A DNA stretch of 64,000 nucleotides from Aporrectodea caliginosa. Its lineage: Eukaryota; Annelida; Clitellata; Crassiclitellata; Lumbricidae. Location of the stretch: NCBI GenBank assembly GCA_020284085.1, contig JACEVL010000837.1, positions 132,001 to 196,000 on the forward strand, written 5' to 3'. This document shows positions 1-10,835 of the stretch, piece after piece; position 1 is the stretch's first letter; every line of letters begins with the position of its first letter. A model generated the notes under the pieces. That model was not told the DNA's origin and did no database searches. It saw nothing but the letters and a program-made list of their open reading frames with translations. The translations under genes and the position numbers were made by a program.

Positions 1-110
1 GGGCATCTCTCGCTCGCTTTCTCGCCGGTCTGTCTGTCTGCCAGTTTGTCTGTCTGCCAGTTTGTCTGCCAGTTTGTCTGTCTGTCTGCCTGCCTGTCTC
101 TGTAACGAAG
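1..110. repeat. (TCTG)n-like microsatellite
   Basis: Irregular repeats of tctg, tgcc and cagtttg fill the left edge. Related tetranucleotide tracts (complement ACAG) recur at 55,990-56,100, 61,100-61,500, 61,990-62,235 and 62,515-62,725. Confidence 0.85.
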
Positions 111-149
111 ATGGAACAGTTGCACTAGCAAACGCAATCTTATGCAGCT

Positions 150-285
150 AGTTTAATGGATTGTACATAAATACATACATATATACACATGCACATGTAT
201 ATGTATACTGCATGCATGTGTGTATATATATACGGTACATATATATACAGTATATGTATAGTATATATATATATATTGCACGCAA
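150..285. repeat. AT-rich (ATAC/TATA) microsatellite
   Basis: Alternating atac, atgt and tata words. Open frames here read as tyrosine/isoleucine runs and are not genes. Confidence 0.7.
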
Positions 286-469
286 TTGGCTTAATGGCCA
301 TCTTCCAGGTTCTTCCAGGGTCACTTGGGTTAAAGGCCTCCTTCCAAATGACCATCCTCCATTTCCCATGACCCTAGGGCACCTCCCAACTAAATTAGGC
401 ATCCTCCTCAATACCATCTTGTCAACTGAAGCACAGGAGTCGGGCTTCAAGAATTGCTACATATGAACA

Positions 470-620
470 CTGTAGTGCTTGCCTTGCAACGTGTAGAGTA
501 TGGGTTTGCACCTCCACTGAGACGGTTACTGTGTGGGGACCTTGAGCAAGTCCTTTACTCACAAATGCTCAGCGCCATCGATTGATGCTTGGTCACTGAA
601 TGGTGGTGCTTAATAAATGC

Positions 621-664
<44 letters not shown>

Positions 665-665
665 C
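470..665 (+). repeat. SINE fragment ending in (ATG)n
   Basis: Contains the core shared by the tRNA-derived SINEs of this window (gaccttgagcaagtc followed by actcacaaatgctcagcgcc and ccatcgattgatgcttgg) and then an (atg)n tract. The tRNA-like head is degraded here. Compare the fuller copy at 37,430. The sequence from 666 to about 1,480 shows nothing recognisable. Confidence 0.6.
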
Positions 666-1489
666 AAAATGATGATGGTGATGATGATGATGATAATAAT
701 AACAATGATTCTCACCGCTTATATTTAGTATTCCTCACCACAGGGATGAAGACTAGCCATCCCAGAAACATGCTATTCCTAATTTATTTAAATACCCAGG
801 GATTATATGTACATCAGGTGAAAAAATAATAATAACAATTCAAACCTATTTCCTACCTATAGGAATAAACAAATAAACCTGAATATCTTACACATTTCTA
901 GTTCAAATTCAAATAAATTTTGAACATAACTGCAACTTAGTAATCACAATGATAAGCTATTGTATTATTTACCAAACTATGAAAACACAAAAATTATTTT
1001 AAGAATAGTGATGAACAAACATTTCAGTAAATGCAGAAAGCAAGACTATTACAGCCAATATATTGCTTGCAGTATTACATCCAGGTGTTTTTCAGTGCTT
1101 AAACCTGTTAGATGCAGCTTCATTGTAACTGATTTAATCTTTCACCAATGCTCATTGCATTGTGAATGAAATATCAATACTTCAACACAACTTGTTTCAA
1201 GAGTAATATCATCATTTGAGATGTTTGTATGTATTTGGCTTCTTATAAAATGCTTATTAGGAACTCCTAAAAAGATGTATTCAACGTTCAAACTTTCTCG
1301 TGACAGGGTCGCCTGTAACCTTACCAAGTCTTAGAAACAAACAAGTTTCTTTCTAACACATGCTTAAGACTTAGTTTAGACTTTGACTTGAGACCATCAT
1401 TGTACCTATGGACTGGGGAGGGGGAGGAGAGATAGTAAAAGTTCATTGATTCAATAGAGTGCAAGGGTCTATACCCAATTCAGTCAAGG

Positions 1490-1650
1490 CCATGGGCGTA
1501 TTCTGCGGGGGTTTACGGGTTCAAACCCCCAGAAATAAATTGCCAAAAATTTTTATATGCTTTTATATGCGAAATAAAAAAACACAACTTTTGTGACCAT
1601 GTCCAATGGAAACCCCCCGAAATTGTTTCCTGGCTATGCTACTAGTCAAG
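1490..1650. repeat. G/C-run inverted repeat element (family with 6,033-6,192)
   Basis: Two ends of the same interspersed element are visible: catgggcgtattctgc with gggggtttacgggttcaaac on the left, and ccccccgaaattgtttcctg with gctatgctact on the right. The copy at 6,033-6,192 is in the opposite orientation. It looks like a short non-autonomous element; the class is not determined. Confidence 0.5.
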
Positions 1651-1689
1651 GCCATTAACTCTAAAGCAAAATATGCCTGCAATCCTGTA

Positions 1690-1815
1690 ACCGATTTGAT
1701 CGTAGTGAATTGTATTGTATTGTACTGTATTGTATTTGTTAATTTATATAGCGCCGCTCACAGCAGTGGCCATTCGGTAGCGCTCCCAGTGCGAGAACCC
1801 CTAGAGAAGAAGAAG
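1690..1815 (-). repeat. LINE 3' end remnant with (TACAA)n tail
   Basis: On the minus strand this ends in tacaa repeats (plus strand gtattgtattgta). Next to the tail is an atttatatagcgcc/gctcccagtgcgag segment also found at the 3' end of the LINE at 40,340-41,066. It sits in the intron just downstream of the SERCA exon. Confidence 0.6.
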
Positions 1816-1851
1816 GTTTAACTTAATAAAAGGTTTAAGGTGAATACGTAC

Positions 1852-1969
1852 CGTTTGGACCGTATTTCTCTTGGTACTTTCTGACCTGTTCGTCATCGAG
1901 ACCGACGTTTTCGTCCGTCTGAAAGTAGTGGAGGACCTCATCGGTCGGCTTCGTATGTGCTTCCTCCAT
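1852..1969 (-). CDS. ATP2A: SERCA-type Ca2+-transporting ATPase, first coding exon
   Basis: Encodes the first 39 residues plus one base of a sarco/endoplasmic reticulum Ca2+ pump, the P-type ATPase that returns cytosolic Ca2+ to the ER lumen. The frame opens MEEAHTKPTDEVLHYF, carries GLDDEQVRKYQEKYGPN near its end, then meets a strong donor (GTACGT). This matches the conserved SERCA N-terminus (MEEAHTK...EVL..F...E..GL...QV....E.YG.N); from memory of the family, vertebrate SERCA genes also end exon 1 after residue 39 in phase 1. The ATG has an excellent context (GGCCACATGG). Only the cytosolic N-terminal helices of the actuator region are encoded; the membrane and catalytic domains would lie left of the window edge. 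No second exon was found between 1 and 1,851, so intron 1 exceeds 1.8 kb. Confidence 0.9.
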
Positions 1970-2420
1970 GTGGCCGCCGTACAGCAGTGGATGTCTCTCT
2001 CCACGGAATAGTTAACGCTCGCTCCGTTCCCTCAAACGACCTATTCACCCGTTTTCCCCAGGTTCTTCTTCGTACAGACACACCGCCGACTATCCGCGAC
2101 CCTTCACCCTGGAGACGACCCTTCCCCGTCACGAAGCAGAAGAAGGATAGCTCGACACTCGAAACGCCAGGACCGACGCGGACGGGCGACGGGCGGACGG
2201 ACGGACGGAGAGAGGCGGCCAACGGCGACGCCTTCGACTGGGTTGCCGTTAGTCGACTACTGAGTGCCTCGTGTTGCCAACCGACGTCGACGACCACAGG
2301 CTTATCCACCGCTCACCGATCGACCACCAACCGACGATTCAGCTCCTCCTCCTCCTCCTGATCCAGTCGTCCCTCTCTCTCTCTCTGCCCCTCGGGGGAT
2401 CAGAGCAAGGCTTCGTAAAT
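1970..2420 (-). promoter_or_regulatory. CpG-rich 5' UTR/promoter region of the SERCA gene
   Basis: The stretch upstream of the SERCA start codon is much richer in CG dinucleotides than its AT-rich surroundings (many cgacg, gacgg and accgac words). This is what a promoter or 5' UTR of a broadly expressed animal gene would show. No convincing TATA box was seen, and the transcription start cannot be placed by eye. Confidence 0.5.
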
Positions 2421-3547
2421 AGTCGACCACAGGCCCCAAGCACTGCGACCGATCTCCATTTCAGAAATCCCAAGACCTTGCCAGACAAATTCCCAAGATT
2501 GGTCAAAAGTGTACCGAAAAGTCCCAAGTTACTGAAAAGGAAAACGTTCTGATTAATGTGAAATGCGTTTTAATAATCGCAGTTATTCACAAAAATGCCG
2601 AGCTAAGAACTGGCAAAAAATCTGGAGCATAACATTGAATTGACAAATTACAATGTTTACAAGTTACAACAATAATAAACGTCTTTTACACTGAGCGAGT
2701 TTTCTAATCTGATTCGCTGCCACTGTTGGATAATACGATTTAAAAAACTAGTCTGTAGACCTTATGCAAATCCCACGACTGCTAAGCAGAATCCCCAGAT
2801 CCCAAGTCGGACCCCAAAATCCCAAGATCTTGGGAAAGATCCCAAGGAGTGGTCGCACTGGCCCCAACTGTGTTAAGATACTCGTTGGCCGCGACCAACG
2901 GACCGATCCACTTGCGCTGGGGAGGGAGAGCTTCCCTTCTGCATTAAGACATCGTTAAAACCGCCAACAGCAACGCATTCAGAGAATAAAATAAATGCTA
3001 TTTAAAATATAAATTAGCGATAATTACAAATGATGCTGAAACGCGACGATTTCTTTAGTAGCACTAATATAGAAATAATGCTCGAGTCGTTGTCACTCTT
3101 CCCTAAATGGCGACACATTCCGGTTATCTGTCTTGTGAATGGCCCGTTTTGTCACGTGACTACTGTAACGAAGGTTACGAAGACGACGCATGAAAGAAGA
3201 CGACACTAGCGCATCTTAAGTTGGTAAGTATGAAAGTGCGTACCAAAAATCATATTTATATAGCGCCAAACTCCTTCCATGCCTTTGATCTGTTGAATCA
3301 TTCCTAACTTTGATGTTTGTTTAAGGTATTTAGACGCTGGAGGTCTTGACTGGGGCAATATCCGAAACGCGTAATGAGAGGCTTAGGACGATTTATTTAC
3401 TATATCGATCCTACCGGCATGAATTCCACAGTTCCACGAGTCCAGCCATTGCCTTCCAGACACTGTCGGCATATAGAAGGCAATGGTCTAGCTGCTTTCG
3501 AACCTACTGAGCGGAATCCGTTTTACGATCCTGGACAAATTGTTCTG
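2421..3547. other. Non-coding stretch with cccaagat words and an E-box palindrome
   Basis: From 2,460 to 2,870 the word cccaag(at) recurs several times, including an inverted pair near 2,822-2,850 (atcccaagatcttgggaaag). At 3,150-3,159 lies the palindrome gtcacgtgac (CACGTG E-box), followed at 3,222 by a donor-like gtaagtatg. This could be an upstream or divergent promoter, but no coding exon supports it. Confidence 0.25.
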
Positions 3548-3679
3548 ACACACTCCTCTCGCGTCTCAGATTCATAACTTCTGACTTTGCGGGCACGATA
3601 AAAAAGTGCCACATATAAATTAAATGAGTAGCCCTAAATCAACCAATTAGATAAGTCATCTATCTATAACTGTCTAGAG

Positions 3680-3790
3680 GAGTAAACGTATCAGCGCTCG
3701 TGAACAAGCTTGTGTCCTGAGCTTGGCTTTCGAGTGGCGCTTTAGAAGTTTGAAGATTACGATTACGACTATCAGTCACGATAATTGTTG
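3680..3790 (+). repeat. LINE 3' end remnant (gcgctcgtgaa family)
   Basis: The words cagcgctcgtgaa, gcttggctttcgagtgg and cgctttagaagtttg followed by acgattacgatta recur at 10,985-11,060, 27,375-27,455 and 29,510-29,590. An inverted relative lies at 48,340-48,440. At 29,230-29,590 it follows an open frame resembling a LINE C-terminus, which identifies the family. Confidence 0.55.
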
Positions 3791-3979
3791 AGGGAGCTTG
3801 ACAACCCGTCGAGGACATGCCGAGGACCAGGTACTAACTAATCGATTAAATCCCGTCGCTGGTTCAGACAATGACAGTTTCCCGATATTTTCCCCTTGTA
3901 AACACTGCAGCCTTGAAACGCATGTACACCAGACTCTGATGGCTAATTTTCTGGAAAAGGCGCTATGTAAATAGTTCAC

Positions 3980-4092
3980 CTGCTTGGTGGCTGCGTGTGT
4001 TCTGGGTGCGGCCGTCGTCATGGCAACGAATTCGGCCACTCCCTTACAGATGGGAGAGGTTTTTGGCGCCACAGGCCACGATGTCGTCTGCT
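3980..4092 (-). pseudogene. Relict duplicate of exon 5 (copy A side)
   Basis: Resembles the exon at 6,722-6,848: same acceptor context (ccag then AGCAGACGAC) and same 3' half (APRTHAATKQ then donor GTGAAC). It is 11 bases shorter near its 5' part, so the phase used by the intact exons meets a stop. It is probably the trace of an exon duplication older than the segmental duplication, because the same broken form sits at 11,455-11,567. Confidence 0.55.
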
Positions 4093-4129
4093 CTGGATAT
4101 GATGCTATCTATCACGGGATGCTAGGCTA

Positions 4130-4300
4130 TCTGTGGACGGATAGGCTCCACGTGTGTGCGTGGGCCCCGTCGCCGTTGTTTTGCTTTATAATACCCGATG
4201 AAATTGCAGTACACAATGGCGTTTAACATCATGTAGGCTGGCTGCTATTCAAGTAGCGCTATATAAATGCTCAATTAGGCTGCAATTACAATTACAATAC
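4130..4300 (+). repeat. Dispersed repeat, also at 11,600-11,760 and 33,400-33,590
   Basis: Shared words include ggctc(t/c)acgtgtgtgcgtggg, gttttgcttta, gaaattgcagtacacaatg and tttaacatcatgtaggc, then a gcgctatataaat tail. The 33.4 kb copy is diverged. SINE-like; the class is not settled. The next stretch (4,300-5,150) is AT-rich with no feature seen. Confidence 0.45.
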
Positions 4301-5149
4301 ATACAGCTATATAAACACATATATATAATTTCATATATATATATATATATATATACAGTTGCTTCTCGTTCACATATATAAGTGACTTAAAACATGCAGT
4401 TGTATCATTGTATGGCATATACATGCATGTAGGCGGCAGTAGGCATATACATTATAGTTATATAGGGCCTATTATTATCCATTAGGCCTGCCTCATTTGT
4501 TCAGTACCACGTCATATTATCATGTGCAAACATTATAAAATAAAAAATCACTATAGATACAAGATCGAGTTTTTCTGCATGTTTTCTTCCCAAAACCGAA
4601 ACGAAAAATAAATAGCAATAATCGTGATTATGCAGTAATCATTATCATTGTGGTCAATTACGGCCAATGAAAGAGTTTATTTTAAAAATCTGTAGGAAAT
4701 CTACTAGTATAATACTGAAATGTAATCTCTTACTGGGATCTTACAAGGCCTTCTAAATAGAGATTTAGAAGGCCGTGGATCTTACGGCTGATAGAATATC
4801 ACCTAATGAGTCCTTTAACGTGGCGCTATACAAATTTAACGATTACAGTACATTACAGACTCCGAAAATAGACTTTACATATAGGTGGATGTAGGCTACA
4901 GCTATTGAACGGTACAAGGACTCAGCTGAAGTTTTAATTAGCAGCTGAAATTGATATAGCCCACGTCGACACAGAAACAAACTGGGCCTAAAAGAGGCTC
5001 GGCCTATAATAGCCTAAATGCAAATAGGCGCTTATAGTCCTATTATATATAGGACAGAACAAATAACCTACACGTAATAAAATGGTCGTAAAATGTCCTA
5101 TAGTTTCTGCTCATGGTATATATGCCTACGCATTTCGGGCATTTCAGGC

Positions 5150-5490
5150 CTACACATACAAACCCCCACACACACCTACACACACGCACACCTATACACG
5201 CATACATCTATACCCACATATGTATATACATGTACACATAATTATGCATACATGCACACACATAATTATAGGCTATACAGAGTATACACATGTATAAATA
5301 CATACACATATATATACACATACATATACACATACATATATATATATAGGCCTATGTATATATACATATATACATATACATATATACACATAAATATATA
5401 TACATATAGGTCTATGCATATATACATGTACATATATACATATATATGTATATATATATGTATATGTATATACATGTATATTGTATTTGT
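5150..5490. repeat. (ATAC/ATAT)n microsatellite, copy A
   Basis: Long run of cac, atac and atat words. The matching tract in copy B is 12,610-12,850. All frames across it are low-complexity tyrosine/isoleucine/threonine/histidine. Confidence 0.8.
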
Positions 5491-5688
5491 ATCCTTGCTG
5501 GTATAATACGGGCATGTTGTGCAACATAATCTTGACGTGTAGATCCGCAGTAATATTCAGTTGCAAGAGAGAGCTCTCTCGCTCCGAGTTGGATCCGATC
5601 CATTTTCCAAACGCGTGCAAAATAGACGAGGCTTTCGCGAGCGTATACATGCCACACAGGTCTCGCCACATCATGGGCGTTCTGCTCT

Positions 5689-5748
5689 TTACTTTCGAGC
5701 TTCAGACTTCTTGAATTCGCCTCCTGAAGATAGTTTTGGTATCCTAGT
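5689..5748 (-). CDS. Terminal exon, copy A (19 codons plus stop)
   Basis: Acceptor atttttag followed by TRIPKLSSGGEFKKSEARK and TAA. It continues in phase 0 from the exon at 6,722-6,848. Copy B (13,058-13,117) has the same length and stop, with one replacement (A to V) and two synonymous changes. The sequence is short and basic with no known domain. Retention of frame and stop in both copies is the main support. Confidence 0.5.
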   Translation of the reverse strand, partial: TRIPKLSSGGEFKKSEARK

Positions 5749-6032
5749 CTAAAAATGTAAACGCAGCGTTATATGTACGCACAGAACTTGCGAGACCGTA
5801 TACCTTACATTTTTAGACGAGGATAAGTCAAAGGAAGATCAGGTAAAGTGAAGGTAAGGTAGCCTACACGGTTAAGTTAGGCAAAACAGGTAAAGCGGGA
5901 TTACGTAAGGTAACGTAGGGTAAGTAAGGGAATTGCTTCTGCGCCGCGAAGAGCAAGTCCCTTTCCTCAGGCAAGGCTTTTCCTTACCACGCCTTACTTC
6001 ATTTTGACAATTATACTTGAAGGCAATGTGAG

Positions 6033-6192
6033 GCACAGGGGCGTAGCCAGAAAGCATTTTGAGGGGTTTAAGTTTTCGGGGGTGGGGGTGATTCCCTTGG
6101 AAAACGGTCGTATTTTATAGTTTTTAATAACAGTGATGCATTCATTTGAGGGGTTTGAACCCGTAAAATCACCCCTAAATATACGCCCATGG
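6033..6192. repeat. G/C-run inverted repeat element
   Basis: Begins ggcgtagccagaaagc and ends ttgaacccgtaaaatcaccc, then atacgcccatgg. Same family as 1,490-1,650, opposite orientation. Confidence 0.5.
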
Positions 6193-6445
6193 TGAGTTAT
6201 AATAATAATCCCTCGTTTATTATTTCAAACTGACACACCATATATATAGTATAATTAGAATTCATAGTATGAACGGATGATCACACAAGTTATTACAGGA
6301 GTCGAATTTAACTGTATACGGCAGCCATGCAAGGCGACCATCGCGTCCTACTGCACATTTTACAAACGCCATCTGGCGAATGAAAAAGGCTGAGGTCGAT
6401 GCTTGGGAGGGTATAGCGGGAAATGATCTTCTGCTCTTCGTCTCA
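6190..6445 (-). repeat. tRNA-derived SINE, family with cagtttgaaataataaacga tail
   Basis: On the minus strand this family runs from a tRNA-like head, through gccagatggcg and gaattcgactcctgt-like words, to gtcagtttgaaataataaa and an att/aat tail. Copies: 13,950-14,165 (-), 16,915-17,185 (-), 32,390-32,670 (+), 63,490-63,800 (+). Confidence 0.65.
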
Positions 6446-6721
6446 GAGTGTAACCATTGCCCTAAACCCCCCCCCCCATGGTAAGGTAAGGTAAGATATT
6501 TAAGGTAAGGTAACTGATTATGTGCCCACGCTGGTTTTAGACAACCTACAAATGAAATATATTTCCAGATACATATTATTATGATAATATTATTCTGCTT
6601 TCGTCGATGGCTTTACCTTACAGGTAGCCTGAAACGCATATTTACAACAATCACTGGTTGATGGCATCTTGTTTATAAGGCGCTATGTAAATGTCCGACT
6701 GCGATGACGATTACAGTTCAC

Positions 6722-6848
6722 CTGTTTGGTGGCTGCGTGTGTTCTGGGTGCCGTCGTTGTCATGGTAACGGGTTCTGCCGCTCCACTATTATAGATGACG
6801 AAGGCTTTTGGCGCCTGCACTGACCTCGTTGCGTCAATGTCGTCTGCT
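6722..6848 (-). CDS. Exon 5 equivalent, copy A
   Basis: 127 nt, acceptor ctttcttttccag, donor GTGAAC. It completes a split Glu codon from the previous exon, encodes 42 residues (ADDIDATRSVQAPKAFVIYN, then a Thr/Ala-rich end APRTHAATKQ) and ends in phase 0. Copy B (14,837-14,963) has the same length; by hand count there are eight synonymous changes and one replacement (T to S). No domain recognised. Confidence 0.6.
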
Positions 6849-7189
6849 CTGGAAAAGAAAGCAGACGTTTTACTCTAGTTTAAGTCCTGTCTGTATGTCT
6901 GTCTGTCTGCTTGTATGTATGTGTGTCTGTCGTTCTATCTGTCTCTCTCCATAATGTGAAATACTTTACAGTTTTGGTAGAGCACAGTTCGAAAGCATAG
7001 TTCGAAAGCATATCTATAGATAGTCCTGTATGTGCGGCATGCACATACATACACATATTGTTTGCTTGTGTTGTATTGTATTGTACCTACGGATTTCTAA
7101 AGCGCCTCTCAGGCTCTCACAGTCCGACCTAATCAGTATGCATTACATACATCACGACCCTCCTCCGCCGCCCCCACTGTTCATCATCA

Positions 7190-7354
7190 TCATCACCATC
7201 ATCGTCGTCGTCATCGTCGTCGTCGTCGTCATCATCATCATCATCATCATCATCGTCATCATCATCATCATCATCATCATGGTCGTCGTCATCATCACCA
7301 CCATCACTCCCCCCACCACCACCACCACTACCACCACCACCACCTCACCACAAA

Positions 7355-7400
<46 letters not shown>

Positions 7401-7405
7401 TTCAT
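7190..7405. repeat. (ATC)n/(GTC)n trinucleotide tract, copy A
   Basis: Starts within 30 bases of the donor of the exon at 7,432-7,620. On the transcribed strand it is (GAT)n, so an unspliced transcript would read straight into an Asp run. Copy B has the same arrangement at 15,194-15,405. Confidence 0.85.
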
Positions 7406-7431
7406 CATCCAAAGCAGTAGCAGCAGCATAC

Positions 7432-7620
7432 TCAAATGTTTGACTGCGTGCAAAGACGTCATCTGGTGCCATCTGTCGGTGGTCTTTGTCGGCGTCTTGC
7501 AGCGCCATCTTCTGTTGCTGGAGCTGAATTTGTTTTCGAAGTTGTTCGTTTTCAGTCGATAGGGTTTCCTGGAGACGCCGCGTCTGGTCCAGAGTCGTCT
7601 GAAGGTCCGAGTTCTCAGAA
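7432..7620 (-). CDS. Coiled-coil exon 4 equivalent, copy A
   Basis: 189 nt. Acceptor ttttgtatag, donor GTATGC. Encodes 62 full residues: SENSDLQTTLDQTRRLQETL, then STENEQLRKQIQLQQQKMAL, then QDADKDHRQMAPDDVF. Leucine spacing and the charged/Gln-rich make-up indicate a coiled coil of about 40 residues. It enters with one base (completing Arg) and leaves with GA (completing Glu with the next exon). Copy B (15,494-15,682) is identical in length; hand count gives five synonymous changes and three replacements. The repeat-derived frames on either side are unrelated. Confidence 0.65.
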
Positions 7621-7689
7621 CTATACAAAAGGAAATATTATACATAGAAGGTTATTTAAGACATTTGGAAAACGCGACTATAAGAAGAA

Positions 7690-8039
7690 GCGGAATGTGA
7701 AGAAAATGCGAAGAAGAAGATGATGATGATGAAGAAGAAGCAGAATCCATGGAAGCAGAATCCATGGAAGCAGAATCCAAAGGAAATGCGAAGTAGAAGA
7801 AAAAGAAGAAGAAGACAATGCGAAGAAGAAAATGCGAAGAAGAAGAAGAACATGCACAGAAGAAGAAGAATGTGAGGAAGAATGTGAAGAAAATGCGAAG
7901 AAGAATCCAAAGAAAATCCGAAAAAGAAGAAGAAAAAGAGGAGAAAGAAGAAGATGACGATGATGATGAAGAAGAAGCAGAATGCAAAACAATGCGATGA
8001 AGAAGAAGAGGACGAGCACGAGCACGAGGAGGACGAGGA

Positions 8040-8071
<32 letters not shown>

Positions 8072-9295
8072 AGGAGGACGAGAACAGGAGCAGGAGCAGG
8101 AGAAGCAGGAGGAGGACGAGGACGAGGACGAGCACGAGGACGAGCACAAGGACGAGGACGAGGACGAGGAGGACGAGGAACAGGAGCAGGAGCAGAAGCA
8201 GGAGGAGCAGGAGGAGGAGGAGGACGAGGACGAGGAACAGGAGCAGGAGCAGGAGCAGGAGGAGCAGAACGAGCAGGACGAGGACGAGCACGAGCACGAG
8301 GACGGGCACGAGCATAAGGACGAGGAGGAGGAGAAGGAAGAAGAAGAAGAACAAGAAGAACAACAAGAAGAACAACAAGAAGAACAAGAAGAAGAACAAG
8401 AAGAAGAACAAGAAGAAGAACAAGAAGAAGAACAAGAACAAGAACAAGAAGAAGAACAAGAAAAAAGAAGAACAAGAAGAACAAAAACAAGAAGAACAAG
8501 AAGAACAAGAAGAACAACAAAGACACAAGAAGAACAACAAGAACAAGGACAAGAACAAGAAGAAGAACAAGAAGAAAAGAAAAAGAACAAGAAGAAAAGA
8601 AGAAGAACAAGAAGAAAAGAAGAAGAACAAGAAGAAAAGAAGAAGAACAAGAAGAAAAGAAGAAGAACAAGAAGAACAAGAAGAACAAGAACAAGAACAA
8701 GAAGAAGAACAAGAAGACGAACAAGAAGAACAAGAACAAGAACAAGAAGAACAAGAACAAGAAGAAAAGAAGAAGAAGAGAGAGGAGGAAGAACAAGAAC
8801 AAGAACAAGAAGAACAAGAAGAAGAACAAGAAGAAGAACAAGAAGAAGAACAAGAAGAACAAGAAGAAGAACACAAGAAGAAGAACAAGAAGAAGAACAA
8901 GAAGAAGAACAAGAAGAAGAAACAAGAACAAGAACAAGAACAAGAACAAGAAGAACAAGAAGAACAAGAAGAAGAAGAAGAAGAAGAACAAGAAGAAGAA
9001 CAAGAAGAAGAAGAAGAACAAGAAGAAGAACAAGAAGAACAAGAACAAGAAGAAAAGAAGAAGAGGAGGAGAGGAGGAGAACAAGAACAAGAACTAAGAA
9101 CAAGAACAAGAAGAAGAACAAGAAGAACAAGAAGAAGAACAAGAAGAAGAACAAGAAGAAGAAGAGAACAACAACAACAAGAAGAACAAGAACAAGAAGA
9201 ACAAGAACAAGAAGAAGAAGAAAGAAGAAGAGGAGGAGGAAGAAGAAGAAGAAGGTGAAGAGGCAGCAGGAGGAAGAGGAAGAAGAAGATACTGA
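7690..9295. repeat. Giant purine/pyrimidine tract, copy A (about 1.6 kb)
   Basis: Almost uninterrupted purines on the plus strand (gaa, gaag, aacaag, gagcag and gacgag units). The middle part (8,010-8,330) is GC-rich, flanked by AT-rich gaagaacaag arrays. It lies in the intron between exons 9,334-9,497 and 7,432-7,620, so the transcript would hold a pyrimidine tract. The matching tract in copy B is only about 0.43 kb. Open frames of up to 613 codons here are repeat artefacts (Ser/Leu/Phe or Glu/Gln/Lys runs). Confidence 0.9.
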
Positions 9296-9333
9296 TGAAG
9301 AAGAAGAAACGAAGACTAGAGAGGAGTCCCAAC

Positions 9334-9497
9334 CGTAATATATCGTTTTCAATCATAGCCTCGTGCATCATTCCCTCGCGGATCTGTGACGTCAGTTTGC
9401 CAGTGGGTCCCTGCGATTCAAGATGGCGGATGATCTGCAAAATCTTATCCTCATTCTGCCTCTGCAGTCGGCCTTTTGGTTTGATTGGATAGTCCAA
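9334..9497 (-). CDS. Exon 3 equivalent, copy A
   Basis: 164 nt. Acceptor atctcttag; frame LDYPIKPKGRLQRQNEDKIL, then QIIRHLESQGPTGKLTSQIR, then EGMMHEAMIENDIL. A weak donor (ACG/GTTGGG) leaves two bases that fit the next exon. Charged and helical, so it probably begins the coiled coil. Copy B (16,228-16,391) has the same length, four synonymous changes and one replacement (Q to L). No copy of the two upstream exons was found to its right, so copy A has no 5' end of its own. Confidence 0.6.
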
Positions 9498-9615
9498 CTA
9501 AGAGATATACACATGCATTCATTTACGTATGTAGGTATCTATTTATGTATGTATACATATTTATGTATATATGTATGTGTGTACTATATGTGTGTATGTA
9601 TTTATGTTTATATTA

Positions 9616-10420
<805 letters not shown>

Positions 10421-10835
10421 CTCCTCCCTTTCCTCCATTGCCCTCCTCCCTTTCCTCCATTCGCACCTCCTCCCTTTCCTCCATTCGAACCTCCTCCCTT
10501 TCCCCCATTTGCACCTCCTTACCCTCCATTCGCACCCTCCTCCCTTCTCCATTTTCACCTCCTCCTTTCCTCCATTTTCACCACTTCCTCCCTTCACTCC
10601 ATTCGCACCTCCTCCCGCTTTCCTCCATTCGCACCTTCTCCCTTTCCCTCCATTTTTTCACCTCCTCCCTTTCTCCCATTTTCTACCTCCTCCCTTTTTT
10701 TCTCCATCTGCACCTCCTCCCTTTCCTCCACTTTCGCACCTCCTCCCTTTCCTCCATTTTCACCGTCCTCCTTTCCCTCCATTTTCACCTCCTTCCTTTC
10801 CTCCCTTTTTGCACCTCCTCCTTTCCTCCATTTTC
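10421..10835. repeat. Pyrimidine-rich minisatellite (cctcctccctttcctccatt units)
   Basis: About 20 imperfect units of roughly 20 bases (cacctcctccctttcctcc with attcg or attttca). Frames on both strands are Pro/Phe/Ser or Gly/Glu/Lys runs. Confidence 0.9.

Larger units (their letters stand above)
3548..9615 (-). repeat. Segmental duplication, copy A (downstream copy)
   Basis: About 6.07 kb, near-identical over long stretches to 10,848-16,515. It starts at the shared word cactcctctcgcgtctcag and ends where an (aat)n tract begins. The offset between copies drifts from about 7.29 kb on the left to 6.9 kb on the right. The drift reflects insertions in copy B and a much longer purine tract in copy A. 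It contains four minus-strand exons (9,334-9,497; 7,432-7,620; 6,722-6,848; 5,689-5,748) plus an older pseudo-exon (3,980-4,092). Confidence 0.9.

Noticed and set aside
7652..9497. Very long frames (up to 613 codons) of Ser/Leu/Phe or Glu/Gln/Lys
   Set aside because: They are translations of the purine/pyrimidine tract in all frames; only the non-repetitive 9,334-9,497 part is taken as an exon.
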